Below are positions 9,331 to 18,075 of a stretch of DNA of 64,000 nucleotides, piece by piece. The translations under genes were made by a program, and so were the position numbers. Source of the stretch: Amycolatopsis sp. FDAARGOS 1241. GTDB lineage: Bacteria > Actinomycetota > Actinomycetes > Mycobacteriales > Pseudonocardiaceae. The stretch is taken from the NCBI RefSeq assembly GCF_016889705.1, contig NZ_CP069526.1, positions 6,572,001 to 6,636,000 on the forward strand. Reading direction: 5' to 3'. Every line of letters begins with the position of its first letter. Positions within the stretch are counted from its first letter, which is position 1. The notes under the pieces were generated by a model. That model was not told where the DNA came from, made no database searches, and saw only the letters and a list, made by a program, of their open reading frames with translations.

Positions 9331-9753
9331 TCAGTCGACCAGCAGTTCCGTCAGCCGATCCAGCTCGGCCAGGTCCTCGGACGACATCGCGAGCATCGCC
9401 TTCGGCGGCTCGCCCAGGATGCGATTGGCGAGCGCCGCCGCGTCGTGGCCCGCCGGGGTGACGGTGACGACGCGGCTGCGCCGGTCCTCCGGGTGCTGTT
9501 CGCGCAGGACGAGCCCGCGCCGGACCAGTTCGTCGACGACGTGCGTGGTGTACGGGCGGTCGGTGTTGAGCTGCTCGGTCAGCTCGCTCATCGTGAGTGG
9601 CCGGGCGGCCACGCGGCGCAGTGCCTTGATCTTGATGAAGCTCATGCCGAGCGCGTCGCAGACCTCACGCTTGCGTTCGTGGCGATCGAGCACGAGCGAG
9701 CGCACGCGGGCCCAGACGCGCTCCGCCACCTCGTCGTCGTCACCGGACGGCAT
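9331..9753 (-). CDS. MarR-family transcriptional regulator
   Basis: This 140 aa protein carries a winged helix-turn-helix: a scaffold helix, the recognition region LTMSELTEQLNTDRPYTTHVVDEL (about residues 53-76; key residues E, D, R and H) and the wing block HPEDRRSRVVTVTPAGHD typical of MarR. It probably represses the adjacent MFS exporter and is relieved by a phenolic or drug-like ligand. Its ATG overlaps the exporter's stop (TGATG), so both lie on one transcript, and the promoter before the exporter carries a 9-bp inverted repeat suited to a MarR dimer. Confidence 0.9.
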   Translation of the reverse strand: MPSGDDDEVAERVWARVRSLVLDRHERKREVCDALGMSFIKIKALRRVAARPLTMSELTEQLNTDRPYTTHVVDELVRRGLVLREQHPEDRRSRVVTVTPAGHDAAALANRILGEPPKAMLAMSSEDLAELDRLTELLVD

Positions 9754-11189
9754 CAGGCGCGCACCAGGTCGGAGCCGTGGTCTTCTTCGAGGCCGACGCG
9801 GCGGGCGGTCGCGTGTGCCCAGCGCGTGGTGGTCACCAAACCGAGCACGATCACCAGCACACCGCACCCGCCGATGATCCACCACCCGGCGTGGCTGGCG
9901 GCCGGCAAACCGGAGGCGAACGGGCCGTGGACGCGGGCCGTGACGACCGCCCCGATCACCGCGACCCCCAGTGACGTGCCCACCTGCCGGCTTGTCGACG
10001 CGATTGCCGCGGCCACGCCCGCCTGCGCGCGCGGCATGCCGGACACCGCCGCGTACGTGATGGGCGCGTTGACCAGGCCGAACCCGATGCCGAAGACGAG
10101 GTAGGCGATCATCAGCAGCCACAGTGGCGTGGTCGCGGACAGGTCGACCATCAGCAGCGCGCCGACGACCGTGCCGATACCCGCGCCGACGAGCGGCAAC
10201 CGCGCGCCGCGCGTGCCCACGAGCCGGCCCGAGATGGGGGCGCAGACAGCGCACATGATGGCCATCGGCAGCGTCAGCAAGCCCGCGTGCAGCGCGCTGT
10301 AGCCACGGGTGTCCTGCAGGTAGAGCGAGTTGAGGAAAAGGAACCCGGCCATAGCCGCGATGCCGGACACCGCGGTGAGCGTGGCGCCGGAGAACGGGGC
10401 GCTGCGGAAGAACCTCGGTTCCAGCAGCGGGTCTTCACGCCGGCGTTCGTACGGCACGAACACGGCCAGCGCCACCACCGCCAGCGCGAACGCGACGAGG
10501 ATCTGCGGCGAGCCATAGCCGGAGTCGCGGCCCTCGATGATGCCGTAGGTGAGACCGGCGAGGAACACGATCACGAGCAGCTGGCCCACCGGGTCGAGCC
10601 GGCGCGGCCGCGGCGCGCGCGATTCCGGCACGAACACGGCGGTGAGCACGACGGCGACGATGACCACGGGCACGTTGATCCAGAAGATGGAGCGCCAGCC
10701 GGCCGCGCCCACGAGCGCACCACCGAGCACCGGTCCGACGGCCATGGACAGCCCCATCGTGGCGCCCCACATGCCGATCGCGCGCCCGCGCTCCTTCGGG
10801 TCCGTGAACGTGTTGGTGACGATCGACATCGCCACCGGGTTGAGCATCGAACCGCCGACGGCCTGCAGCGCGCGGAACGCGATGAGCAGCCCCACGCTCG
10901 GCGCGACGCCGCACAGCAGCGAGCCGAGGCCGAACAGCACCAGGCCCGTCTGGAAGGTGCGCCGCCGCCCGAGCCGGTCGGCCGTCGACCCCGACAGCAT
11001 GAGCAGGCTCGCCAGCACGAGCGTGTAGGCGTCGATCGTCCACTGCAGACTCGAGACGGACGCGCCCAGGTCGTGCTGGATGGAGGGCAGCGCCAGGTTC
11101 ACGATCGTGTTGTCGAGCCCGACGATGAACAGGCTCATGCAACAGACACCGAGCACCATCTGACGCCGCCGACGGCTGAGCTCCGGCAC
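9753..11189 (-). CDS. MFS drug/H+ antiporter (DHA2, 14-TM type)
   Basis: This 478 aa integral membrane exporter has the family signature LDNTIVNLALPSIQHDL in helix 1, the motif A-like DRLGRRRTF between helices 2 and 3, and about 14 hydrophobic helices. It probably expels toxic hydrophobic compounds using the proton gradient. The open frame extends upstream across the neighbouring gene. The GTG preceded by AGGAG at about 5 bp spacing is chosen as the start. It is co-transcribed with the marR gene that follows it and is preceded by a palindromic operator candidate. Confidence 0.9.
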   Translation of the reverse strand: MPELSRRRRQMVLGVCCMSLFIVGLDNTIVNLALPSIQHDLGASVSSLQWTIDAYTLVLASLLMLSGSTADRLGRRRTFQTGLVLFGLGSLLCGVAPSVGLLIAFRALQAVGGSMLNPVAMSIVTNTFTDPKERGRAIGMWGATMGLSMAVGPVLGGALVGAAGWRSIFWINVPVVIVAVVLTAVFVPESRAPRPRRLDPVGQLLVIVFLAGLTYGIIEGRDSGYGSPQILVAFALAVVALAVFVPYERRREDPLLEPRFFRSAPFSGATLTAVSGIAAMAGFLFLNSLYLQDTRGYSALHAGLLTLPMAIMCAVCAPISGRLVGTRGARLPLVGAGIGTVVGALLMVDLSATTPLWLLMIAYLVFGIGFGLVNAPITYAAVSGMPRAQAGVAAAIASTSRQVGTSLGVAVIGAVVTARVHGPFASGLPAASHAGWWIIGGCGVLVIVLGLVTTTRWAHATARRVGLEEDHGSDLVRA

Positions 11190-11204
11190 GGTACTCCTCG
11201 AAAC

Positions 11205-11241
11205 TAGTTGTAGAACCCTAACATTTAGCACGCTACAACTA
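11205..11241. promoter_or_regulatory. MarR operator candidate
   Basis: TAGTTGTAG (11205-11213) and its perfect complement CTACAACTA (11233-11241) are separated by 19 bp, starting 16 bp upstream of the exporter GTG in a locally AT-rich stretch. The symmetry and position fit autoregulation of the efflux operon by the MarR protein. Confidence 0.55.
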
Positions 11242-11290
11242 ATCTTCCGTGCCGTCACCGGACGGCGGCGCAGCTCACGCCCCGACCCGG

Positions 11291-11728
11291 TCAGCCGGGG
11301 AACATCTTCGTGAGCCGGGCGAGGGTCTTCTCGATGCCGTCGGCGTTGCGCTTGGGGAAGCCGAGCAGCTGCAGCGCCGCGGGTGAACGCGCGGTGGAGT
11401 AGTCGAACGTCTCGGTCACCGACGTCTTCCCCTCGCCCGCCGGCTCGAGCAGCCAGCGCCAGCGGTGGCCCATGAAGTGGCACCACGCGATGAGCCGGTT
11501 CTCCTCGAACTCCACCACGGTGTTCCGGATCCGGTACGGCGCGCCCATCCGCATGTCCATGCCGAACGCCGCCCCGAGGGACAGCCGCGCGGGCCCGCCG
11601 TCACGGCCGGCGCGGACGGTGCCGGAACCGTCGATCAGCGGGTGGTTGGCGGGGTCGGCGAGGAGGTCGAAGATCTGCTCCGGACGGGCGGCGACGAGCA
11701 CGGTGCGCGAGACCTGGCGAGTACCCAT
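11291..11728 (-). CDS. SRPBCC (polyketide-cyclase/START-like) family protein
   Basis: This 145 aa single-domain SRPBCC protein has an opening strand (VSRTVLVAARPEQIFDLLADPANHPLIDGSGTV; key residues P, F, D and H), a central beta-sheet and the closing long helix. Such proteins bind hydrophobic ligands in a helix-grip cavity; some are cyclases, others carriers or coregulators. No ligand can be assigned. The ATG start is the first in the frame and follows a short spacer. It lies alone between the exporter promoter and the lipoprotein genes. Confidence 0.83.
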   Translation of the reverse strand: MGTRQVSRTVLVAARPEQIFDLLADPANHPLIDGSGTVRAGRDGGPARLSLGAAFGMDMRMGAPYRIRNTVVEFEENRLIAWCHFMGHRWRWLLEPAGEGKTSVTETFDYSTARSPAALQLLGFPKRNADGIEKTLARLTKMFPG

Positions 11729-11791
11729 GGCCGGTGAGCCTAGGGGCCGGGTGGTGCGTCGACGATTCGAACGCCGTGCGGGGAAAGGAGA

Positions 11792-11828
11792 TCACCCGGG
11801 TGCCGAGGGGGCAGAGGCACCCGGGTGA
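11792..11828. terminator. Perfect 13-bp hairpin
   Basis: TCACCCGGGTGCC (11792-11804) pairs perfectly with 11816-11828 across an 11-nt loop. It lies 80 bp beyond the stop of the minus-strand lipoprotein gene and upstream of the SRPBCC start, so it probably terminates the lipoprotein transcript. Confidence 0.7.
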
Positions 11829-11907
11829 CCACCGGAACCGGCGCCGGCGCGGCTCGGGCCCGAAGGCCCCCCCGAACGAGCCGCGTGACGCCGGAAGCAC
11901 GAAATCC

Positions 11908-12414
11908 TCACCGCGGCGGTGAGTGCTTCAGCACCACCGTCCGCTCGCCGAGCGGCGCGGCGAGCGCCACGGACAGCACCGGGTAACGCAGGTCCATCGT
12001 GCACATCTGACCGGTCTGGGCCTTGGTCTCGCTCAGGTCCACGACCACGTGCTGGGCCGTCTGCTCGGTCGCCTCGCCGAGCGCGTGCCCGCAGCCGCCC
12101 TCTTCGGCGCGGAGGTTCAGGATCGTGCCGCCGTTGTCGGTGTTCACCTGGTGCGGGAAGCCGGACGGCAGGGCCGATGCGTCGACCTGCGAGGCCGGGA
12201 CCGGCGTGCTGCCGGGCGGGAAGTCGAAGCGGGACACGCCCGGCGGGTTGGCCGGCGGCTTCGGGACCGCGGACGGCGAGGTCGAGATGCTGCCGCTCGG
12301 TGCCGCGGAGTCGCCTCCGGATCCGGGGTGGGTGGCCATCGTCTCCTGGCTGCCACAGGCGGTGACCGTGGCAAGGATCAAGCCCGTGCCGACCAGCTTC
12401 GTCAAGTACCTCAT
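11908..12414 (-). CDS. Secreted lipoprotein, paralogue of the next gene
   Basis: This 168 aa protein has a type II signal: a basic start (MRYLTK), a hydrophobic core and the lipobox TVTAC near residue 20. A Ser/Pro-rich linker leads into a small domain with two conserved cysteines (EEGGCGHAL and GQMCTMDLRYP). It aligns throughout its C-terminal half with the upstream gene (shared blocks DASALPSGFPH, EQTAQHVVV, GQMC and PLGERTVVL), so the pair arose by tandem duplication. The ATG at MRYL is preferred because it places the signal peptide at the N-terminus. Function unknown. Confidence 0.82.
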   Translation of the reverse strand: MRYLTKLVGTGLILATVTACGSQETMATHPGSGGDSAAPSGSISTSPSAVPKPPANPPGVSRFDFPPGSTPVPASQVDASALPSGFPHQVNTDNGGTILNLRAEEGGCGHALGEATEQTAQHVVVDLSETKAQTGQMCTMDLRYPVLSVALAAPLGERTVVLKHSPPR

Positions 12415-12455
12415 GCACCCAGGACGGAACGGGTACCGCGGTGGGTTGCACACGA

Positions 12456-12989
12456 TCAAGGACCCGGCTGCAGCACCAGCGTGCGACCGCCGAGCGGTTC
12501 ACTGAGCGGCACCGGCAGCGACACCTCGCGCACGTGCATCGGGCACATCTGCCCGTGCGGCGCCTTCGTCACCGTCACCCGCACGACCACGTGCTGCGCC
12601 GTCTGCTCGCCGGCGACCGCGGAAATGTGGTCGCAGCCGGCCTCTTCGGCGTGGATGACGACGACCTTGCCGCCTTGCGCGAGCGTCACGTCGTGCGGGT
12701 AGCCGGCCGGCAGCGCCGACGCGTCGAGCTGCCCCGGAGCCGGCGCCGTGTCACCCGGGGGCACGCCCTGCGTCGGGCGGCTCTGCGGCGGCCCGACCGG
12801 CGAAGGCGGGGGCGCCGGAGCGACCGGGGTCGTCCGCACGGGCGGGATGCCTGGAGTGGCCGGAGTGGTCGAAACCACCGGTGGCGGCGAAGAGGCCGGG
12901 CCCGGACCCGCCGGCACCGTTCGTTCGCCGCACGCCGCGGCCGAAAGCAGCAGCACGCCCACACCCAGGACCTTCACCGTTGTCCGCAT
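12456..12989 (-). CDS. Secreted lipoprotein, paralogue of the previous gene
   Basis: This 177 aa lipoprotein has a signal MRTTVKVLGVGVLLLSAAAC ending in the lipobox at about residue 20, then a long Pro/Thr/Val-rich spacer (about 22-85) and a C-terminal domain homologous to the neighbouring 168 aa protein. Two cysteines in the same positions (EEAGCDHI and GQMCPMHV) suggest a disulfide. The 41-bp gap to the second copy indicates one operon. The Pro-rich linker is longer than in the paralogue. The domain is not one I can name. Confidence 0.82.
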   Translation of the reverse strand: MRTTVKVLGVGVLLLSAAACGERTVPAGPGPASSPPPVVSTTPATPGIPPVRTTPVAPAPPPSPVGPPQSRPTQGVPPGDTAPAPGQLDASALPAGYPHDVTLAQGGKVVVIHAEEAGCDHISAVAGEQTAQHVVVRVTVTKAPHGQMCPMHVREVSLPVPLSEPLGGRTLVLQPGP

Positions 12990-13043
12990 ACCGTGCGGAC
13001 GGAACCGGCGCGGCCGCGGTTGCACGGGCGGGCGCGAAATCTT

Positions 13044-13712
13044 TCAGCCCAGGGCGTCCGGCAGGTCGCGCACGGAGCCGAGCACGTGCGTCGCGCCGGC
13101 TTCGCGAAGTTCGGTCCGCGTCCCGGCCCCGGTCAGCACCCCCGCCACCACGCGCGCGCCGGCGGCGAGCCCGGTCCGCACGTCCGCCGGCGTGTCCCCG
13201 GCGACCGCGACGTGCCGGACATCCGTGATTCCCAGCCGTAGCACCGCGGCCAGCACGAGATCGGGGTACGGCCGGCCGCGCAGCCCGTCGCCGGGCGCGA
13301 GCGCCAGGTCGGCGAGGCCGCGCCAGCCGAGGGCGCCGAGGATCGCCTGCTGCGTGGCAACCGCGAAGCCGGTCGTGAGCGCGACCTTGACACCCCCGTG
13401 GCGCAGGCCACGGATCACCTCCTCCGCGCCCGGCACCGGCTTGCACTCCCCCGCCGCGACCAGCACGTGGTACGCGCGCTCGAACTCGGCGTTGGCGCGC
13501 TGCGCGAGGTCCTCGGTGGGCAGCAGCGACCGGAACACGGTGATCTTCGGCTGGCCCATGGTGGCGTGGACGTGCGCCAGCATCCCAGCGAACCTTGAGT
13601 CCTCCTCGGACACCCCGGCCGCGCCGATCGCGGCGGTGAAGGCGCGCACGACGAGCCCGTCGTCGGCGACCGTGGTGCCGGCCAGGTCCAGCACGACCAG
13701 TTCCGTGGTCAC
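13044..13712 (-). CDS. Phosphonatase-like HAD hydrolase
   Basis: This 222 aa HAD-superfamily protein begins with the nucleophile motif VVLDLAGTTV; the Asp-x-Ala arrangement is that of phosphonoacetaldehyde hydrolases. It has a helical cap, the ALTTGF motif II near residue 110 and the VAGDTPADVRTG acidic motif near 165. It resembles the phosphonatase-like family (TIGR03351) that travels with a particular FAD oxidoreductase family, which is exactly the upstream neighbour, with a GTGA overlap. Cleavage of a carbon-phosphorus bond in a hydroxylated aminophosphonate product is therefore a reasonable inference, not shown. Confidence 0.82.
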   Translation of the reverse strand: MTTELVVLDLAGTTVADDGLVVRAFTAAIGAAGVSEEDSRFAGMLAHVHATMGQPKITVFRSLLPTEDLAQRANAEFERAYHVLVAAGECKPVPGAEEVIRGLRHGGVKVALTTGFAVATQQAILGALGWRGLADLALAPGDGLRGRPYPDLVLAAVLRLGITDVRHVAVAGDTPADVRTGLAAGARVVAGVLTGAGTRTELREAGATHVLGSVRDLPDALG

Positions 13713-14818
13713 AGACCCACCTCCAGCGCCGTGTCCTCGGCGATCGCCGGGGAGCACGTCATGCCGCGCCCGCCGGGTCCGGTGACGAGGAAAGCGTTGT
13801 CCGCCAAGCGTTCCCGGTGCACGATCGCGGCCGGGTCGGTGGCTTGGGCGTAGACGCCGGCCCAGCGGCGGACGATCCGCGGCATAGGGCGGCCAAGCAG
13901 CGCGCCGGCGACGTCGGCGAGGTGCTCGTACGGGTCTTCGGTCACGTCGAAGCCGAAGGGCTGCGCGTACTCGTGGGTGTCGCCGATGGTGAGCGAACCG
14001 TCGAGGCGCTGGACCACCAGCAGCTGCATGGCGTTCTTCGCGGCGACTTCGCCCTGCGGCTGGTCGCGCTCGAGGGCGTCGCTGCGGAACGCCGGGTAAT
14101 AGCGGAAGCTGTCGGCGTCGGCGACGCTCGTGGTCAGCCGCTCGTCCAGCGGCTCGGTCTGCGCCATCTGCAGCCGGACGCGGCGGACGGGCAGCACGCC
14201 GGCGATCTCCCGGACCAGACCGCCGAGCCACGCGCCGGTGCAGAACAGGACGACGTCGCCTTCGTGGCGGTCGCCGTGGTCGTCCGTGACGCCGGTGCCG
14301 GTGAGGCTGCGCACTTCGCGGCCGGGGAGCCACCTGTAGCGGCCGGTGGACTGCAGCGCCGCGCGAAGGGCGGGTTGGGCGGTGCGCGGTTCGACGGCGG
14401 CGTCGCGTTCGCACCAGAGCGCGGCGGTGAAGCCGCCGCGGAGCGCGGGGTTCACGGCGCGGGCCTCGGCCGGTGTGAGGAGTTTGAAGCCGCGGTCGGC
14501 CGCGTCGGCGCTCCCGGCGGCTTCCCGCGCGACCGTGACCTCGGCCTCGGTCCTCAGCACGGTGAGGGACCCGTTCGCGCGGAAGCCCACCTCGGGGACC
14601 GACGCGGCGATCTCCTCCCACAGCCGGCGCGCCCGCAGCGCGGTGTCGAGCTCCTTCCCCGCCGCGCGGCCGCTGACCCAGACGAGGCCGAAGTTGCGGA
14701 CGGAAGCGCCGCGCGCCTCGGCTTCCCGCTCGATCTGCACCACCTCGTGCCCACGGCCGGCGGCCTGCCACGCGTGCATCGTCCCCAGCACGCCACCACC
14801 CACGATCACCACTCGCAC
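13709..14818 (-). CDS. FAD-dependent oxidoreductase, TIGR03364-like (phosphonate-linked)
   Basis: This 369 aa DAO-type flavoenzyme has the N-terminal dinucleotide loop VVIVGGGVLGTMHA, a conserved RGASVRNFGLVWVSG block and the C-terminal FAD closure FLVTGPGGRGMTCSPAIAED. The family is proposed to deaminate an aminophosphonate oxidatively, feeding the phosphonatase-like hydrolase whose start overlaps this stop. Two GTG starts are possible (14818 or 14827). Neither has a strong ribosome-binding site, and I chose the shorter. No phosphonate transporter genes are in the window, so the pair may serve a scavenging role. Confidence 0.82.
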   Translation of the reverse strand: MRVVIVGGGVLGTMHAWQAAGRGHEVVQIEREAEARGASVRNFGLVWVSGRAAGKELDTALRARRLWEEIAASVPEVGFRANGSLTVLRTEAEVTVAREAAGSADAADRGFKLLTPAEARAVNPALRGGFTAALWCERDAAVEPRTAQPALRAALQSTGRYRWLPGREVRSLTGTGVTDDHGDRHEGDVVLFCTGAWLGGLVREIAGVLPVRRVRLQMAQTEPLDERLTTSVADADSFRYYPAFRSDALERDQPQGEVAAKNAMQLLVVQRLDGSLTIGDTHEYAQPFGFDVTEDPYEHLADVAGALLGRPMPRIVRRWAGVYAQATDPAAIVHRERLADNAFLVTGPGGRGMTCSPAIAEDTALEVGL

Positions 14819-14913
14819 GCCCGTCACGGTCGCCGCCGGGCGGGAATGGTGGTTGGCGTGGCGAAGAACGTGGGGTGAAGAGGTGGCGGTCGATTGGGTC
14901 GCTTGTTCCGGGG

Positions 14914-15294
14914 TCAGAGCCGGCCGGTGGCGACGAACGCGGCCAGCGCGAGGATGAGGACGTTGACGCCGACGTTGCGCCACTCGGCGGCCTTGTGCCG
15001 GGTGATCGCGAGGCGCGCGTGCATGGCCATCGCGCCGATCATGACCACGACCAGGCCCAGCGCGGCCCACCCGGTCAGCGCCGGTGCGACGCCGGTGAGC
15101 TGCGGCAGGGTCAGCCCGAGCACGGCGAGCAGCTCGCAGACCGCCGCGAACCGCACCACCGGCAACGGATAGGCGGCGGCGCCCGTCTGGCCCGTTTCCA
15201 GCATGCGCTGACGCGACATCGTGGACTTGAGCGAACCGGACAGGGCGAACAGCAGCGCGAGGACGATCTGTCCGGTCCAGAGTGCGATGTTCAC
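14914..15294 (-). CDS. DoxX-family membrane protein
   Basis: This 126 aa protein has four hydrophobic helices and the DoxX-type first helix (GQIVLALLFALSGSLKSTMSR) followed by the YPLPVVRFAAVCELLAVLGLTLP segment. DoxX-like proteins are small membrane proteins linked to redox balance in some bacteria, but here nothing fixes the role. A GGGAGA ribosome-binding site precedes the GTG start. It is transcribed toward the FAD oxidoreductase across a 95-bp gap. Confidence 0.8.
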   Translation of the reverse strand: MNIALWTGQIVLALLFALSGSLKSTMSRQRMLETGQTGAAAYPLPVVRFAAVCELLAVLGLTLPQLTGVAPALTGWAALGLVVVMIGAMAMHARLAITRHKAAEWRNVGVNVLILALAAFVATGRL

Positions 15295-16571
<1,277 letters not shown>

Positions 16572-16595
16572 CGTCCGCTGAGGAGAGTCCTTAGT

Positions 16596-16638
16596 TTCGG
16601 GTTCGGGTTTCGGGTTCGGGTTCCGGCTTCGGGTTCCA
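16596..16638. repeat. TTCGGG-rich microrepeat
   Basis: About seven imperfect hexamers of the TTCGGG/TTTCGGG type start 24 bp after the protease stop. They are non-coding and could be a replication-slippage tract. Confidence 0.6.
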
Positions 16639-16717
16639 CCGGCTGCACAACCGCCAACCACTTACGCCACGAAGAACCCACCCGACCCCTGCCCAGCACC
16701 CCGAAAGGCGACGGACC

Positions 16718-16789
16718 CCACCTACGCAACCGCCGCCAAACTACGCAAAGAGTGATGCACCCAGCCCCCGCCCAGCACCGCGATCCGAA
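16718..16789 (+). repeat. Dispersed 3'-end repeat, copy 2
   Basis: This 72-bp segment is homologous to the minus strand of 1949-2020. A further partial echo (CCCCTGCCCAGCACCCCGAA) lies at 16686-16705. It sits in a strongly C-rich, G-poor stretch of about 300 bp (16640-16940) without coding features. Confidence 0.6.
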
Positions 16790-16942
16790 ACCCTCACACG
16801 GCCACACCTGAGCTTCGGGGTGCACACGCCTCGCAACACGCCCCCGCGCAGGACCGCCTCAACCCACAAACGAAACCGCCACACACGCCCCTGCGCAGGG
16901 CCCACACCACAACCGACCGCACGTTTGTCCTAACAAGACCCC

Positions 16943-17480
16943 TCACGAAAACTCCTTCACAGCCTCCTCATATCCCTCCACAAGACCGTTCATCACCTCC
17001 GCCACCAAACGAACTCGATCCATCCGGCCCACGATCTGGCCCACTGGCTTCGACACCACCGCCGGCTCGCTCACGGCGTGGATCCGGTTGTGGAAGTGGG
17101 AGACCAGCAGGTCGGCAACGGCATCGGCAACGGTTCGGGCGCGTCCGGCGCGGCACAGGCGTCCGTCCAGCGGGTTTTGAGCAGGCGCGCGGGTTTGCCG
17201 GTGTAGCTGCGGGCGCGGACGGCGGCGGAGGTCACGCCGACGAGCGCGGTCTGCATCGAGCCGGAGCCGGGCATGGTGCGGCGGTACACCTCCGTGGCGA
17301 GCCAGAACGAGCCCATCCACACACCGGTCGCGCCGAGCACCAGCGCGGTCGCGACCGGCCCGAGCCGATGCCGCCGGCAGCGAACACGGGGACGTCGGCG
17401 CCGACGGCGCCGACGATTTCCGGTACGACCACCATCGACGCGATCTCCCCGGTGCTCCCACCAGCCTCGACCGTCTCGGG
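16943..17480 (-). pseudogene. Nitronate monooxygenase-type flavin oxidoreductase, frameshifted remnant
   Basis: Pieces of one NMO-like flavoprotein lie in three frames. The upstream piece is TGEIASMVVVPEIVGAVG with VPVFAAGGIGSGR (near 17380-17465). The middle piece is LGATGVWMGSFWLATEVYRR with GKPARLLKTRWTDA (near 17140-17350). The C-terminal piece is PVGQIVGRMDRVRLVAEVMNGLVEGYEEAVKEFS (16943-17050). At least two frameshifts and loss of the N-terminal half make a functional product unlikely. Related enzymes (IpdC-like enoyl reductases) occur in steroid degradation, matching the other remnants nearby. The exact parent enzyme is uncertain. Confidence 0.72.
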
Positions 17481-17511
17481 GTACCCCGTTCTCGCCGCCG
17501 GTGTTCATCGC

Positions 17512-17752
17512 ACTGCGAACCGCGGCCGAACAGCGTGACCGTGCCCTCGTCCTTGCCGAACGCGACGCGCGGGCCGGCGCTGTGGTCGGAGTCCTTGCCC
17601 ACCATGCCGATCCCGGTGAAACCGCTCTCCGGCGAACCGATCGCGTCGGTGATCACGACACCCCGCAGCAGGTCGAGCATCTTCTGCTTCACCGACTGCG
17701 AGAACAGCGCGGCGCGGCTCGACGCGAGACACGCTCTTAGCGTCGTAGCCAC
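17512..17752 (-). pseudogene. Acyl-CoA synthetase (FadD19/FadD17-like) internal fragment
   Basis: About 65 residues resemble the mid-domain of steroid-type acyl-CoA ligases: ALFSQSVKQKMLDLL, then GVVITDAIGSPESGF with the GSSE/T-like adenylate motif, then HSAGPRVAFGK. The frame then leaves homology directly before the nitronate monooxygenase remnant. No ATP-binding N-terminus or C-terminal lid is present. I read it as a deletion junction between two formerly separate genes. The assignment rests on remembered FadD19 sequence and is moderate. Confidence 0.6.
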
Positions 17753-17769
17753 TTCGGATCCACGTGCCG

Positions 17770-18066
17770 TGCTCGTGGTTCGAGCCGATGTGGCTCGAGA
17801 ACCTGGGTTTCGCGGGCGAAGACGGGGGCTGGAAGGTGGCCGAAGCCGGCGATACCGCGCTCGATGACCGGCTGCCGGTGAACCCGCCGGGCGGCGTGCT
17901 GTCGTCGAACCCGATCGGCGCGTCGGGCATGCTGCGCTTCTCCGCGGCGGTCAAACAGGTGATGGGCCGCGCGGGCGACCATCAGGTCGACGAGGCGCGG
18001 GTCGCACTCGACCACGCGTACGGCGGCGGCTCGCAGTACTTGGGCTCGGCCAAATCCGGCTCGTGA
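17770..18066 (+). pseudogene. Thiolase / lipid-transfer protein (Ltp3/Ltp4-like), 3' fragment
   Basis: Only the last 99 or so codons of a thiolase-like protein remain: SWFEPMWLENLGF, then the block RLPVNPPGGVLSSNPIGASGMLRF and the end HQVDEARVALDHAYGGGSQY. These are the C-terminal catalytic His/Asn region motifs of the acetyl-CoA acetyltransferase/SCP-x group. The typical family is about 390 aa, so roughly 290 N-terminal residues are missing. It abuts the minus-strand fadD fragment, so the locus is rearranged. Confidence 0.75.
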
Positions 18067-18075
18067 CCGGCTCGA

